Positions 7,621 through 14,711 of a stretch of 20,832 nt of DNA are shown here, in pieces. Within the stretch, counting starts at the first letter, position 1. Each line of letters starts with the position of its first letter. A program made the position numbers and the translations under genes. The notes below the pieces were generated by a model, which had not been told where the DNA came from, made no database searches, and saw only the letters and a list, made by a program, of their open reading frames with translations. The stretch is taken from positions 1-20,832 of the forward strand of contig JALNZQ010000016.1 of NCBI GenBank assembly GCA_023229165.1, written 5' to 3'. The stretch is from Methanothrix sp. Its GTDB lineage: Archaea; Halobacteriota; Methanosarcinia; Methanotrichales; Methanotrichaceae.

Positions 7621-8379
7621 TTAACAGGTCGCGATCTCAGAGCGCAGGTCGCAAAGTATGCGATCCCTTATGAGATTGACCTCGGAGCTGGTTCTGTTGC
7701 GGGGGCGAGCAAGTGGGATATCAATGATATCCTTAATTCTTCCCGGCCGAGCGGACATGATCACGATGCGATCCGCGAGGTATATGGCCTCGTCAACGCT
7801 GTGGGTGACAAAGACCACCGTCTTCCTCTCCTCTTGCCAGATGCGCAGAAGTTCGGACTGCATGATGTTGCGCGTCTGGGCGTCCAGGGCTCCAAAGGGC
7901 TCATCCATGAGCAAAGCCTTGGGGTGGTTGACCAAAGCGCGAGCGATGGCCACCCGTTGCTTCATGCCCCCGGACAGCTCATGAGGATAGCGGGCCTCAA
8001 AGCGCTCCAGTTCCACCATCTTCAGATACTGCCTGCCCTGGGCCAGACGCTCCGCGGATGGTATGCCTTTCAATTCCAGGCCGAAGACAATGTTATCGAT
8101 AACCGTTCGCCACGGGAATAGCGAGTACTCCTGGAAGACCATGCCTCTCTCCGGGCCGGGGCCTTTTATGGGATCGCCATCAAGAGTTACGGTGCCTTCC
8201 GTCGCCTCCTCTAGACCGGCCACTATGCGCAGAAGTGTGGTCTTGCCGCAGCCGGAGGGGCCGATGAAGCATACGAACTCATTCTCCTCAATATTGAGGT
8301 TGATATCCTGCAGGGCTACCATCTCTTTTCCGTCTGCGAAAAATTGCATGGAAACGCCCTTGATCTCCAGAAGAGACAT
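7621..8379 (-). CDS. ABC transporter ATP-binding protein, nitrate/sulfonate/taurine (TauB/SsuB) type
   Basis: The energising ATPase of an importer of the SsuB/TauB/NrtD class, which takes up organosulfonates, nitrate or similar anions. With the start at 8379 the protein has 252 residues, the usual length; the frame is open to an ATG at 8421, but the extra 14 residues do not fit the family. Motifs are complete: Walker A GPSGCGKTT (40-48), Q-loop Gln83 in FQEYSLFPWR, signature LSGGMKQR (135-142), Walker B ALLMDEP (155-161) and His193 in VTHSVDEA. No permease or substrate-binding protein gene lies in the window, so it is an orphan subunit here. The substrate cannot be read from the ATPase alone. 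Confidence 0.85.
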   Translation of the reverse strand: MSLLEIKGVSMQFFADGKEMVALQDINLNIEENEFVCFIGPSGCGKTTLLRIVAGLEEATEGTVTLDGDPIKGPGPERGMVFQEYSLFPWRTVIDNIVFGLELKGIPSAERLAQGRQYLKMVELERFEARYPHELSGGMKQRVAIARALVNHPKALLMDEPFGALDAQTRNIMQSELLRIWQEERKTVVFVTHSVDEAIYLADRIVIMSARPGRIKDIIDIPLARPRNRTSSEVNLIRDRILCDLRSEIATC

Positions 8380-8421
8380 TAGAAGCGGAATATCCTGCCG
8401 GGTGGCTATAGATCTTTCCAT

Positions 8422-8557
8422 AGGTAATCAATTCAGCCTGAACCGAAAGCCTTATATCTCGGCAATTGACGTATAGTATGTTGGCGAAAGTCGAAGTGTA
8501 TTTTCCCTCCTACATCACGGACTTTTGCCTCCCTCCTTCTAATTCATCAACGTACGG
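8422..8557. other. Intergenic stretch upstream of the ABC ATPase and of the methyltransferase remnant
   Basis: This 136-base stretch contains no supportable reading frame. It should hold the promoter of the minus-strand ABC ATPase gene. The plus-strand methyltransferase remnant begins at about 8558, so the DNA that would encode its N-terminal two thirds is absent here, which marks a deletion junction. Confidence 0.4.
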
Positions 8558-9003
8558 TTGAGATTTCTGAACTTAACCATCCTCTTCCCGGCAATCTGGA
8601 AGCTAACTGGCCGCGTGAAAATAATAGCCACACGATCAGGGCCTCCAGCTGGGCTCGCGAATGCCCGCTCGACTTCGCTGGTTAATGGGGGAGCAATTTT
8701 TGTTGCCAACCTTGCCAACCTGGGAGACTACCGGTGGCCGGCATCGCCAGGATATAACAACCTTATGGACATTTGCCAAGAGTTATGTGAGGAGAAAAAG
8801 CTTTCCGAAGCAGAGCTAAACGCCATATTCATACCCGATTACTTTGCGACGCCCCATGAAATGTCATGCTTGCGGGATGAAGATACGCAGACAACAAAGA
8901 CCTGATCGAAGACATTTATCAGAGGCTGCAAGGCAAGTTCTATGAAAAAACTGAAGGCTTGCCCTATCAATATTGCCTGCTCGAACTGGTAAAAAAGACA
9001 TGA
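8558..9003 (+). pseudogene. Remnant of a SABATH-type SAM:carboxyl methyltransferase, truncated and frameshifted
   Basis: The frame at 8558-8905 encodes a stretch that resembles the C-terminal third of SABATH (Methyltransf_7) carboxyl methyltransferases: LANARSTSLVNGGAIFVANL fits the family pattern of a conserved strand ending in GG, and CEEKKLSEAELNAIFIPDYF plus ATPHEM fits the signature helix followed by the proline-tyrosine segment. After a frameshift at about 8880-8890 the match continues in another frame to 9003 (NKDLIEDIYQRLQG ... YCLLELVKKT), again as in the family C-terminus. The N-terminal SAM-binding half is missing. SABATH enzymes methylate small carboxylic acids and are known mainly from plants and bacteria. 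Family identity is from memory of the motif pattern. Confidence 0.6.
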
Positions 9004-9076
9004 GGAGAAAGGTTGAATTTTGACGGACCTTTCCCCTTTTTACGTGCATCTGGCGTATTTAATAGGTTTAGGTGAG

Positions 9077-11704
9077 CTAGACCCCATTTTCCCCCCTCAG
9101 TCTATCAAGATCTTTGCGCAGATCCGCGTCTATCCTGGCTGCGCCCAGGTCACAGCCCGCAAGAGACTGCAGCGTCAGCGGATCGTATTTGATTCCATCG
9201 AGATTGGCACCCTGAAGATCCACGCCCGTTAGAGCCATTTCAGTCAGGTTAGCGCCCCGTAAATCTGAACCAGAGAGGTTCACATTGTTCATGGCTCCTC
9301 GACACATCCTGGCGTCACGCAGATCAACTCCACGAAGGTCTACCTCATCCAGGTTGAACACATTCAGGACGGCTGCCCTCAATGAAGCCTTGCGCATGGA
9401 CGTTCCATTCAGGTTCATGGAATAGAGAGTCGCCCCTGTGAGGTCTGCGCCAGATAGGTCCGCATTATTCAGATACACATGCTCAAGTCTAGTCTTGCTT
9501 AGTTTTGCATTTCTCAGAATTGCGCTGGTAAGGTCGGCGTAATCCAGGTTGACGCCCTTCAGAGTGCAACCTGACAGATTAGCTCTCACCAAATATGCTC
9601 GGGTAAAGTCTGAGCCAGTCAGGTCTGAATTACTCAGGTTGGCTCCAAATAGTTCCGATCTGGTGAATTGGCAATTTGTGAGACTGCTGCCGTTCAGATC
9701 CACCCAACTCATTTTGGCGCCCATCATGTTGGTCCCGGTCATATATGCACCATCCAGGATAGCACTGCTGAGGTCTGCATCCAAGAACCTCGATCCATTC
9801 AGATTGGCATCAATTAGATTACACCTTCTGAGCAAAGCATTGGTTAGGTCGGCGTTTTCAAGATTAGAGTTCGATAGATCGGAATCGTCCAGGTGCGTTC
9901 CGCGCAAACTGGCGCCTGGCAGCTTGGCCCCAACAAGCCTGACTCGGCTCATAAAGGCATTTTCTAGGTTTGCATCGGACAGGTTTGCTTTCGTGAGATC
10001 GGAATCCTCTAGACTTGAAGCTGCAAGATATGAGCCAGAGAGGTTCGCCATGCTGAGATTTGTACCGGTTAGATTGGCAAAACCCAATATTGATTTAGCC
10101 AGCTTGGAGCCAACGAAATTGGCTCCACCGCAGCGTGACGCAGAGAGATCTGCCCCGGAGAGGTCTGCATTAGAGATAGTGGCATTGACCAGGTTCGCAC
10201 CAACCAGAACGGCCCCGGTCAGATTGGTCCCATTTAACTGGGAATTCTGGAAGGTGGCACGAGACATGAAGGCCTTTATGAGACTTGCTCCTGTCATATT
10301 TGCGTAGCTGATTTTCGCAGCCCACAAGCTGGTGCCATTCAACCTGGCACCAACCAGAGTTGAATTATCCATCATGGCCTGATCCATAGTGGAACCTGAT
10401 AGATCCGCTCCGGTCAGATTTGAGTTTACCAGATAGTTGATTGGCAGGTAGGCACCGTTGAGGTCGGCATGGGAGAGGTCGGAATCGTGAAGATCAATCG
10501 CCGGCATGAATGCGCAACTGAGATTGGCTCCGATAAGCCTCGCGTTGTAGATGGTGGCATACATCAAGAAGGATCGGCTCAGGTTCGCTTTACAGAGATC
10601 CGACCCTTGCAGCTCAGATTGATTCAGGTCTGTCCCGGACAAATCCAAGCCGCTCAGGTTCCAACCGCTGAGATCGGCACGAGGATGAAATGGCCTGTTA
10701 ATTATCGCGCTACCAGCAGGTAAGCTGGCAGTGGAAATGCCAAAACGGTTCAGCTCATAATAATCAAACATGTAACGGTTGAAGTTCTCCTTTATCACAG
10801 GGATATTCTCTGCGGATTCACCCCCCAGGATGCGAAGGGCAAGCTTCGCCGCCTCGCTTCCCTGAGACGAGCCCGTGATCATCTTTCCTCCTACAACTCC
10901 ATATCCCATATGGAAATCCCTCAATGCATAAATTGGAACAGAGCTTGCTCCTTGAATTAGACTTGTTGCATCTTCATAAGTCAAGATCTTTCCAGCCCGG
11001 TCCCGATTGAAGGTCATCTCCAAGATGAGGCTATCATTCGGCAGAGAAGAGACGCGCTGCATGAGTTCCGTTGTCGTTAGATTATCAAGGTACTCAAAGG
11101 AGACATTGTTATCGAATTCTGGGATTACCGTATCCACGATCTTTCGATTGGCCTGGCCGGTTGTCGTATTATCATTTAAAATAGCAATGAGCTTTGTATG
11201 GGGATGCAATTTGAGCATCAATGAAATGGTATCTCGGATATCGAATACCTCCATTACGCCCGTGAAATTACGTTTTCCTCGAAGCATCTCATCTTCGAAG
11301 TTGATAACGCCGCAGAAGACTACGGGCGTCCCAGGAAAAATCTCCTCGCTATTGTTGAGCAAGAATTGGAATGCGTCGGTATCGGTAGAAATGATTGCAT
11401 CGAAGTGCCTATCTTTATACTTTTTGAGATACAATGTCTTCAAGTCAGCCAGACGGGCAGCATTTGGATCAATTCTCTTTGTGTCCATGAATTCAACATT
11501 GATAACTGCCGAAGGCATATAAATTGAAAATTGATGCTTTATCTCGGAGATGATGCTATCATCCCATTTCATCCCAAGATTATAGGAGGCAAGAATTAGA
11601 ATTTGCTTCGGTGTCTTTTCTTCAGCAGCAAAAGATCCCGTAACCAGAAAAGCTATCAGAAGAAACCCGATACAGAATTTTATCATATAGGTTCGTAAGC
11701 GCAT
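9077..11704 (-). CDS. Exported protein: ABC-type substrate-binding sensor domain fused to a long pentapeptide-repeat solenoid
   Basis: An 875-residue protein. Residues 1-26 are a Sec signal peptide (hydrophobic IGFLLIAFLVTGSFA). Residues 32-338 match the ABC_sub_bind type periplasmic domain that bacterial sensor kinases use to bind ligands: KQILILASYNLGMKWDD, DAIISTDTDAFQFLL, GTPVVFCGV, FDIRDTISLMLKLHP, GGKMITGSSQGSEAAKLA and a closing IINRPF. Residues 343 to about 850 are pentapeptide repeats of the A(D/N)LXX type, roughly 100 in a row, predicted to form a right-handed square beta-helix of about 25 coils. The end (LDGIKYDPLTLQSLAGCDL) looks like a cap. No membrane helix or kinase domain follows, so the mature protein should be outside the cell and free or loosely attached. 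A ribosome site (TAAGGAG) 9 bases upstream fixes the start. The DNA is itself internally repetitive. Confidence 0.85.
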   Translation of the reverse strand: MRLRTYMIKFCIGFLLIAFLVTGSFAAEEKTPKQILILASYNLGMKWDDSIISEIKHQFSIYMPSAVINVEFMDTKRIDPNAARLADLKTLYLKKYKDRHFDAIISTDTDAFQFLLNNSEEIFPGTPVVFCGVINFEDEMLRGKRNFTGVMEVFDIRDTISLMLKLHPHTKLIAILNDNTTTGQANRKIVDTVIPEFDNNVSFEYLDNLTTTELMQRVSSLPNDSLILEMTFNRDRAGKILTYEDATSLIQGASSVPIYALRDFHMGYGVVGGKMITGSSQGSEAAKLALRILGGESAENIPVIKENFNRYMFDYYELNRFGISTASLPAGSAIINRPFHPRADLSGWNLSGLDLSGTDLNQSELQGSDLCKANLSRSFLMYATIYNARLIGANLSCAFMPAIDLHDSDLSHADLNGAYLPINYLVNSNLTGADLSGSTMDQAMMDNSTLVGARLNGTSLWAAKISYANMTGASLIKAFMSRATFQNSQLNGTNLTGAVLVGANLVNATISNADLSGADLSASRCGGANFVGSKLAKSILGFANLTGTNLSMANLSGSYLAASSLEDSDLTKANLSDANLENAFMSRVRLVGAKLPGASLRGTHLDDSDLSNSNLENADLTNALLRRCNLIDANLNGSRFLDADLSSAILDGAYMTGTNMMGAKMSWVDLNGSSLTNCQFTRSELFGANLSNSDLTGSDFTRAYLVRANLSGCTLKGVNLDYADLTSAILRNAKLSKTRLEHVYLNNADLSGADLTGATLYSMNLNGTSMRKASLRAAVLNVFNLDEVDLRGVDLRDARMCRGAMNNVNLSGSDLRGANLTEMALTGVDLQGANLDGIKYDPLTLQSLAGCDLGAARIDADLRKDLDRLRGENGV

Positions 11705-11787
11705 AATTTTAATCTCCTTACCAATTAGTATACTTTAATTGCTCCGCAATATTTATTATTTTTTTAAACTGCATTTGAAAATTTCAT

Positions 11788-12102
11788 TTATCGAGATATC
11801 ACAGTCACATTGGCCAATCCCGGATATTGACCATTGGGCACCAGCTTGTAGACGGTATCATCTATACGGACCTCGACGTGATCTCTTTTAGGAACAGCGT
11901 CAAAATCATGAGTGACCAAAAAGAATGCGAGATCATTCACGTCCATCCGAGGGTCCTCAATCGTAGTGATCGATTTTATGAGCACCGAATATTCAGCCTC
12001 CGTGGTGGACAAAGCTATAACGGACGGCGTCGTGAGGAGGATGAAAATTATGGCCGGAATGAGCAGATTCTCGATATCATATAAGCATGGTTTTCTTATC
12101 AT
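11788..12102 (-). CDS. Small exported protein, function unknown
   Basis: A 104-residue protein with an N-terminal signal peptide (hydrophobic core LLIPAIIFILLTTPSVIA, likely cleaved near residue 31). The mature part of about 73 residues is compact and rich in beta-strand pattern (EYSVLIKSITTIEDP, LAFFLVTHDFDAVP, HVEVRIDDTVYKLVPNG), which suggests a small beta-sandwich or an inhibitor-like fold. I do not recognise a family. GGTGA about 8 bases upstream of the ATG is a modest ribosome site. It lies upstream of, and in the same direction as, the sensor-pentapeptide gene with an 83-base gap, so the two exported proteins may be expressed together. Confidence 0.6.
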   Translation of the reverse strand: MIRKPCLYDIENLLIPAIIFILLTTPSVIALSTTEAEYSVLIKSITTIEDPRMDVNDLAFFLVTHDFDAVPKRDHVEVRIDDTVYKLVPNGQYPGLANVTVISR

Positions 12103-12181
12103 CGTTTATTCACCGGGCAATTATTGTACCTACTCTCAAGTATCATCTCGATCTTGGCATATTGAATAAAAACACATCCAA

Positions 12182-12194
12182 CCTTTAAATAAAT
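12182..12194 (+). promoter_or_regulatory. TATA-like element upstream of the candidate small RNA
   Basis: CCTTTAAATAAAT on the plus strand is a fair match to the archaeal TATA box, preceded by a C/A-rich segment. A transcript would begin near 12210, just before a run of three predicted hairpins that ends in a T-tract. The element is nearly self-complementary at its core, so it could instead serve the minus-strand small exported protein gene that starts at 12102. Confidence 0.35.
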
Positions 12195-12204
12195 TCTCTA
12201 ATCA

Positions 12205-12360
12205 AACCAAAAATTAAAGCTCAAGAAAATGGGGTGAATGGGAAGACTGCCCATCTTTCCCAGAAACGTGTAGGGCCGGCGCAATCTTCCTTGCCACAGA
12301 TACTGGTTGCACCGGCTGCTATAAAACCGCAATCCGTGCGGGGCGAAAGTGTTTTTTTAG
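12205..12360 (+). ncRNA. Candidate small structured RNA between mtd and a small exported protein gene
   Basis: No protein frame explains this stretch. On the plus strand it shows three hairpins in order: TGGGAAGA pairing with TCTTTCCCA (12239-12246 with 12254-12262, one bulge); GCCGGCGCAA pairing with TTGCACCGGC (12275-12284 with 12307-12316, one G-U type mismatch in ten pairs); and CCGCA pairing with TGCGG (12327-12331 with 12337-12341). A run of seven T (12352-12358) follows 10 bases later as a plausible terminator, and a TATA-like box lies upstream. The block is GC-rich within AT-rich surroundings. It matches no RNA family I recognise. The first hairpin could instead terminate mtd on the other strand. 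Confidence 0.4.
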
Positions 12361-12368
12361 TATTTTCC

Positions 12369-13193
12369 TCAGATTTTCTCAGGTTTTTCCAGCAGCCGGG
12401 TCTTGTTCATAAGTTCCCCGGTGCGAGCATGGGGTCGACGGGAGACGCTGTCATTGGCCTTCTCCAACTCTCTGGACTCGTCCGCCAACTTCGCAGCAGC
12501 GCGCATGACCTCATGGCCTGCGGCGGCGGCGAGAGCTATGGCCTCCAGCTCCTTGAGACGGAAGCAGGCAGCGGCATCAATTCCGGCCACGGCCTGGGCC
12601 ATGTACAGGGCCCCCACGGCCTTGGCACGAGCATAAGGATTGGAGAAGTTCATGCGCTCGGCGCACTTCTCGGGCGTGGCCAAAATTGTGGGCAGCTTTG
12701 CTTCTCCGGCGGCGATGCCGGTCATGGCACGATCCAGCTCCTCCTGCACCAGCCGGATGGCTCCGCAGGCAGCCAAAACCCGCAGGGCATCGGAATTGAA
12801 GAGGGCCATCTCAGCCGGATCGAGGAACTCGCGTTTGGCACCGATGAGCGGGTCCATGGGCAGGATGATGTAGCCGAAGCCAACTGCCGCCAGAGCGTCG
12901 CGCGATTCCTTCTTGGCTGGACCATCGGAAATGACGATGGTGGGCACCCCCTTGAAATGCTCGCGCGCCGCCGTAGGCCCGGCCGTCGCTGCATTGGGAC
13001 TGCTTATGACCACCAATTGAGGTGCCCAGGCCAACAGTTCGGCTGCAGCCTCGCCCTCCTTCTTTGTCATCTTGGGGCCGAAGCTGACGATCCGAAATTC
13101 GATGTCAGTTCTTTCCGCAATCTCATCCAAGGAGAGATCAATAGCCGTCGATGTGGCTATGTTTCCGAGCTTCACAAAACCGATCTTGAACAT
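12369..13193 (-). CDS. mtd: F420-dependent methylenetetrahydromethanopterin dehydrogenase Mtd
   Basis: Mtd reversibly reduces methenyl-H4MPT to methylene-H4MPT with reduced F420 in the C1 pathway of methanogens. In an acetate-using methanogen it would run in the oxidative or biosynthetic direction. The 274-residue product has the family length and reads through with no interruption: the N-terminal MFKIGFVKLGNIATST, the FGPKMTKKEGE segment, PNAATAGPTAARE, DGPAKKESRD, GYIILPMDPLIGAKREFLDP, and the NPYARAKAVGALYMAQAVAG helix, ending in RLLEKPEKI. It stands alone on the minus strand. Its promoter must lie within about 40 bases of the start or inside the hisC remnant that begins at 13231 on the other strand; a TTTTATCTTTT stretch just upstream is a possible TATA box. 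Confidence 0.95.
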   Translation of the reverse strand: MFKIGFVKLGNIATSTAIDLSLDEIAERTDIEFRIVSFGPKMTKKEGEAAAELLAWAPQLVVISSPNAATAGPTAAREHFKGVPTIVISDGPAKKESRDALAAVGFGYIILPMDPLIGAKREFLDPAEMALFNSDALRVLAACGAIRLVQEELDRAMTGIAAGEAKLPTILATPEKCAERMNFSNPYARAKAVGALYMAQAVAGIDAAACFRLKELEAIALAAAAGHEVMRAAAKLADESRELEKANDSVSRRPHARTGELMNKTRLLEKPEKI

Positions 13194-13230
13194 GCCGCTA
13201 CTTTAGGACGAGAAAAGATAAAAGGATTTT

Positions 13231-13600
13231 GTGGCTCTCCAAAACAACGAGGAACTTAACTTCCAGCCATTTTTAAAGACTCTCACCACCTATACAGGCT
13301 ATCCTGAGGAGCACCTGGTGGCGGGAGCGGGCATGGATGAGATCATTACTACTATCTGCCGCATCTTCCTGGGAAAGGGAGACGTGGCCCTTATTCCCGT
13401 GCCCACCTATAATTTTCTATGGCGTGGCAGCGGAGCTATGAGGGGCCAGTGCCCTCTACCAAACGCTGCTTTCAGGCTTTGCTGTGGATACAAAAATCCC
13501 GGACGGGACCAAGATGGTCTTCCTATGCTCGTCCAACAATCCCACGGGAAACGCCCTCTCGGAAGAAAACGTTCGGGCCGTAGTGGAAGGCACCGAAGAG
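13231..13600 (+). pseudogene. hisC remnant (histidinol-phosphate aminotransferase), truncated at both ends and frameshifted
   Basis: Bases 13231 to about 13420 encode a recognisable internal part of a HisC-type aminotransferase: LTTYTGYPEEHLVAGAGMDE, then IFLGKGDVALIPVPTYNFLW. After a one-base shift near 13421 the match continues in the next frame (VAAEL, then GASALYQTLLSGFAVDTKIP and MVFLCSSNNPTGNALSEENV) to about 13600, broken by an in-frame TGA at 13439-13441. The first 50 residues and the whole C-terminal half, including the PLP-binding lysine, are missing. The gene cannot make a working enzyme. The lesions (one frameshift, one stop, two deletions) suggest decay after a rearrangement. Its left end abuts the mtd promoter. 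Confidence 0.8.
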
Positions 13601-13786
13601 ATGACTTTTGATTGGCTTACCACAACCAGAATATTTATTCATTGAGGTGCTATTAGAGTCAATGCTCCACAAGTCTGGAGCAGCGCGACCTTGGCCGTTT
13701 TCTGTTGGTCCCACTTTGGCATTTTGACCCAAATCTTTTTTATTTAGATTTTACATTATTTGAACAAGAAGATAAGGAGGGATTTG
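13601..13786. other. AT-rich spacer between the hisC remnant and the racemase gene
   Basis: No gene is supported here. The hisC match stops abruptly near 13600. AT-rich segments with T-runs (CTTTTTTATTTAGATTTTAC near 13735-13754) lie upstream of the racemase start and could hold its promoter. Bases 13621-13642 share blocks with 29-53. Confidence 0.4.
13774..13780 (+). promoter_or_regulatory. Strong ribosome binding site deciding the racemase start
   Basis: AAGGAGG lies 6 bases before the ATG at 13787 and is a near-perfect Shine-Dalgarno sequence. It overrules the TTG at 13760, which would put the site inside the gene. The same arrangement (GGAGGGAT, then three bases to the start codon) recurs before the sulfatase gene. 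Confidence 0.8.
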
Positions 13787-14656
13787 ATGAAATACGCACT
13801 GCGATATGGATTTGTCCTCATCTCGATATTTCTAGCACTCTTTGTCGGAGGTATCAACGCAGATAATGTTGCAGCTTCAAAAGAGATTATTAATGCCACC
13901 AAGGATAATAATGCAGGTACGGTTAATTCAAACGAATCACAAATGAAAACCATAGGCATTATCGCTGGGGTGAGCTGGGTGTCATCAATCGAATATTACA
14001 GGTTGATGAACGAGATGGTTAACAAGCAACTTGGTGGATTGCATTCAGCAAAGATTCTGATGTATTCTATAGAATTTGGGGATTTTTCAAAGGAAGAAAG
14101 GCTGGCAGATAAAGGAAACTGGGACCCCATTAATAAAACGATGATTGATGCCGCACAAAGACTCAAAAGAGGTGGTGCAGATTTTATTGTGATCGCCTCC
14201 AATACAATGAACTCACGAGCGGATGACATTCAAGAAAAGGTCCAGATCCCCGTTCTCCACATAGCCGATGCAACCGGTGAAAAAGTGAATAAAAGTGGAA
14301 TAAAAACGGTTGCTTTACTGGGAACGAAGTACACCATGGAGCAGAACTTTTATCGGGATCGTCTGGAGAAAAATCACGGACTCAAGGTGATTATTCCCAA
14401 TGAAACCGAACGGGAATACATCAATTCTGTGATATTTGACGAGTTATGTGCCGGAAAGATGTATAACGAATCAAGAGAGCGATTCGTTCAGATCATTAAC
14501 CGTCTTGTGAATGAGGATGGAGTACAAGGAGTCGTATTGGGATGTACCGAGATCCCATTGTTGATCAAACAAAAAGATGTAGATGTGCCGGTTTTTGACA
14601 CCATGACAATACACGCCGAGGCTGCGGTAAAATATGCTCTGAATAATCAGGGATAA
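13787..14656 (+). CDS. Exported aspartate/glutamate racemase family protein
   Basis: With the start fixed by AAGGAGG the product has 289 residues. Residues 1-30 form a signal peptide or anchor (YGFVLISIFLALFVGGINA), followed by a linker rich in Asn, Lys and Ser. The racemase domain starts near residue 53 (MKTIGIIAGVSW) and resembles the YgeA-type amino-acid racemases: RLMNEMVNKQLGGLHSAKIL, NTMNSRADDIQ, PVLHIADATGEKV, LLGTKYTMEQNFYRDRL, GCTEIPLL and a closing FDTMTIHAEAAVKYAL. The second catalytic Cys is kept (Cys253 in GCTEI). The first acid/base position, Cys in classic enzymes and Thr in YgeA as I recall, is Ser138 here. Such racemases are normally cytoplasmic, so export is unusual. It precedes the sulfatase gene by about 40 bases and its DNA is more AT-rich than the core genes. 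Confidence 0.8.
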   Translation: MKYALRYGFVLISIFLALFVGGINADNVAASKEIINATKDNNAGTVNSNESQMKTIGIIAGVSWVSSIEYYRLMNEMVNKQLGGLHSAKILMYSIEFGDFSKEERLADKGNWDPINKTMIDAAQRLKRGGADFIVIASNTMNSRADDIQEKVQIPVLHIADATGEKVNKSGIKTVALLGTKYTMEQNFYRDRLEKNHGLKVIIPNETEREYINSVIFDELCAGKMYNESRERFVQIINRLVNEDGVQGVVLGCTEIPLLIKQKDVDVPVFDTMTIHAEAAVKYALNNQG

Positions 14657-14685
14657 AGAGATATACAAAGAAGTTCATTATTAAC

Positions 14686-14699
14686 GGAGGGATAAGATC
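14686..14699 (+). promoter_or_regulatory. Ribosome binding site and possible non-ATG (ATC) start of the sulfatase
   Basis: GGAGG at 14686-14690 is followed after GATAAG by ATC at 14697, in frame with the sulfatase. The same layout before the racemase reads GGAGGGATTTGATG. Starting at 14697 would add a basic KNRS segment and complete a normal signal peptide, whereas the first standard start (TTG at 14712) lies 21 bases from the site. Either the original ATG has mutated, or ATC initiates, or the base is a sequencing error. Confidence 0.55.
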
Positions 14700-14711
14700 A
14701 AAAATAGATCC

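Noticed and set aside
9549..10307. A 252-codon plus-strand frame opposite the pentapeptide gene
   Set aside because: It is produced by the repeated codons of the pentapeptide solenoid read on the other strand and has the same five-residue periodicity.
9077..10700. Regular repeats resembling a CRISPR or tandem DNA array
   Set aside because: The 15-base periodicity comes from codons of the pentapeptide repeat; there are no constant repeats with unique spacers.
12231..12262. Resemblance of GGGTGAATGGGAA to the start of a cobalamin riboswitch
   Set aside because: The later conserved parts of that riboswitch are missing, and no B12 gene follows.
12234..13259. A 341-codon plus-strand reading frame opposite mtd
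   Set aside because: It is the antisense shadow of mtd, whose family match is unmistakable; the translation is low in complexity and has no domain.
13231..13611. Reading frame as an intact small gene
   Set aside because: Its second half is out of frame with the HisC match, which continues in the neighbouring frame; it is a remnant.
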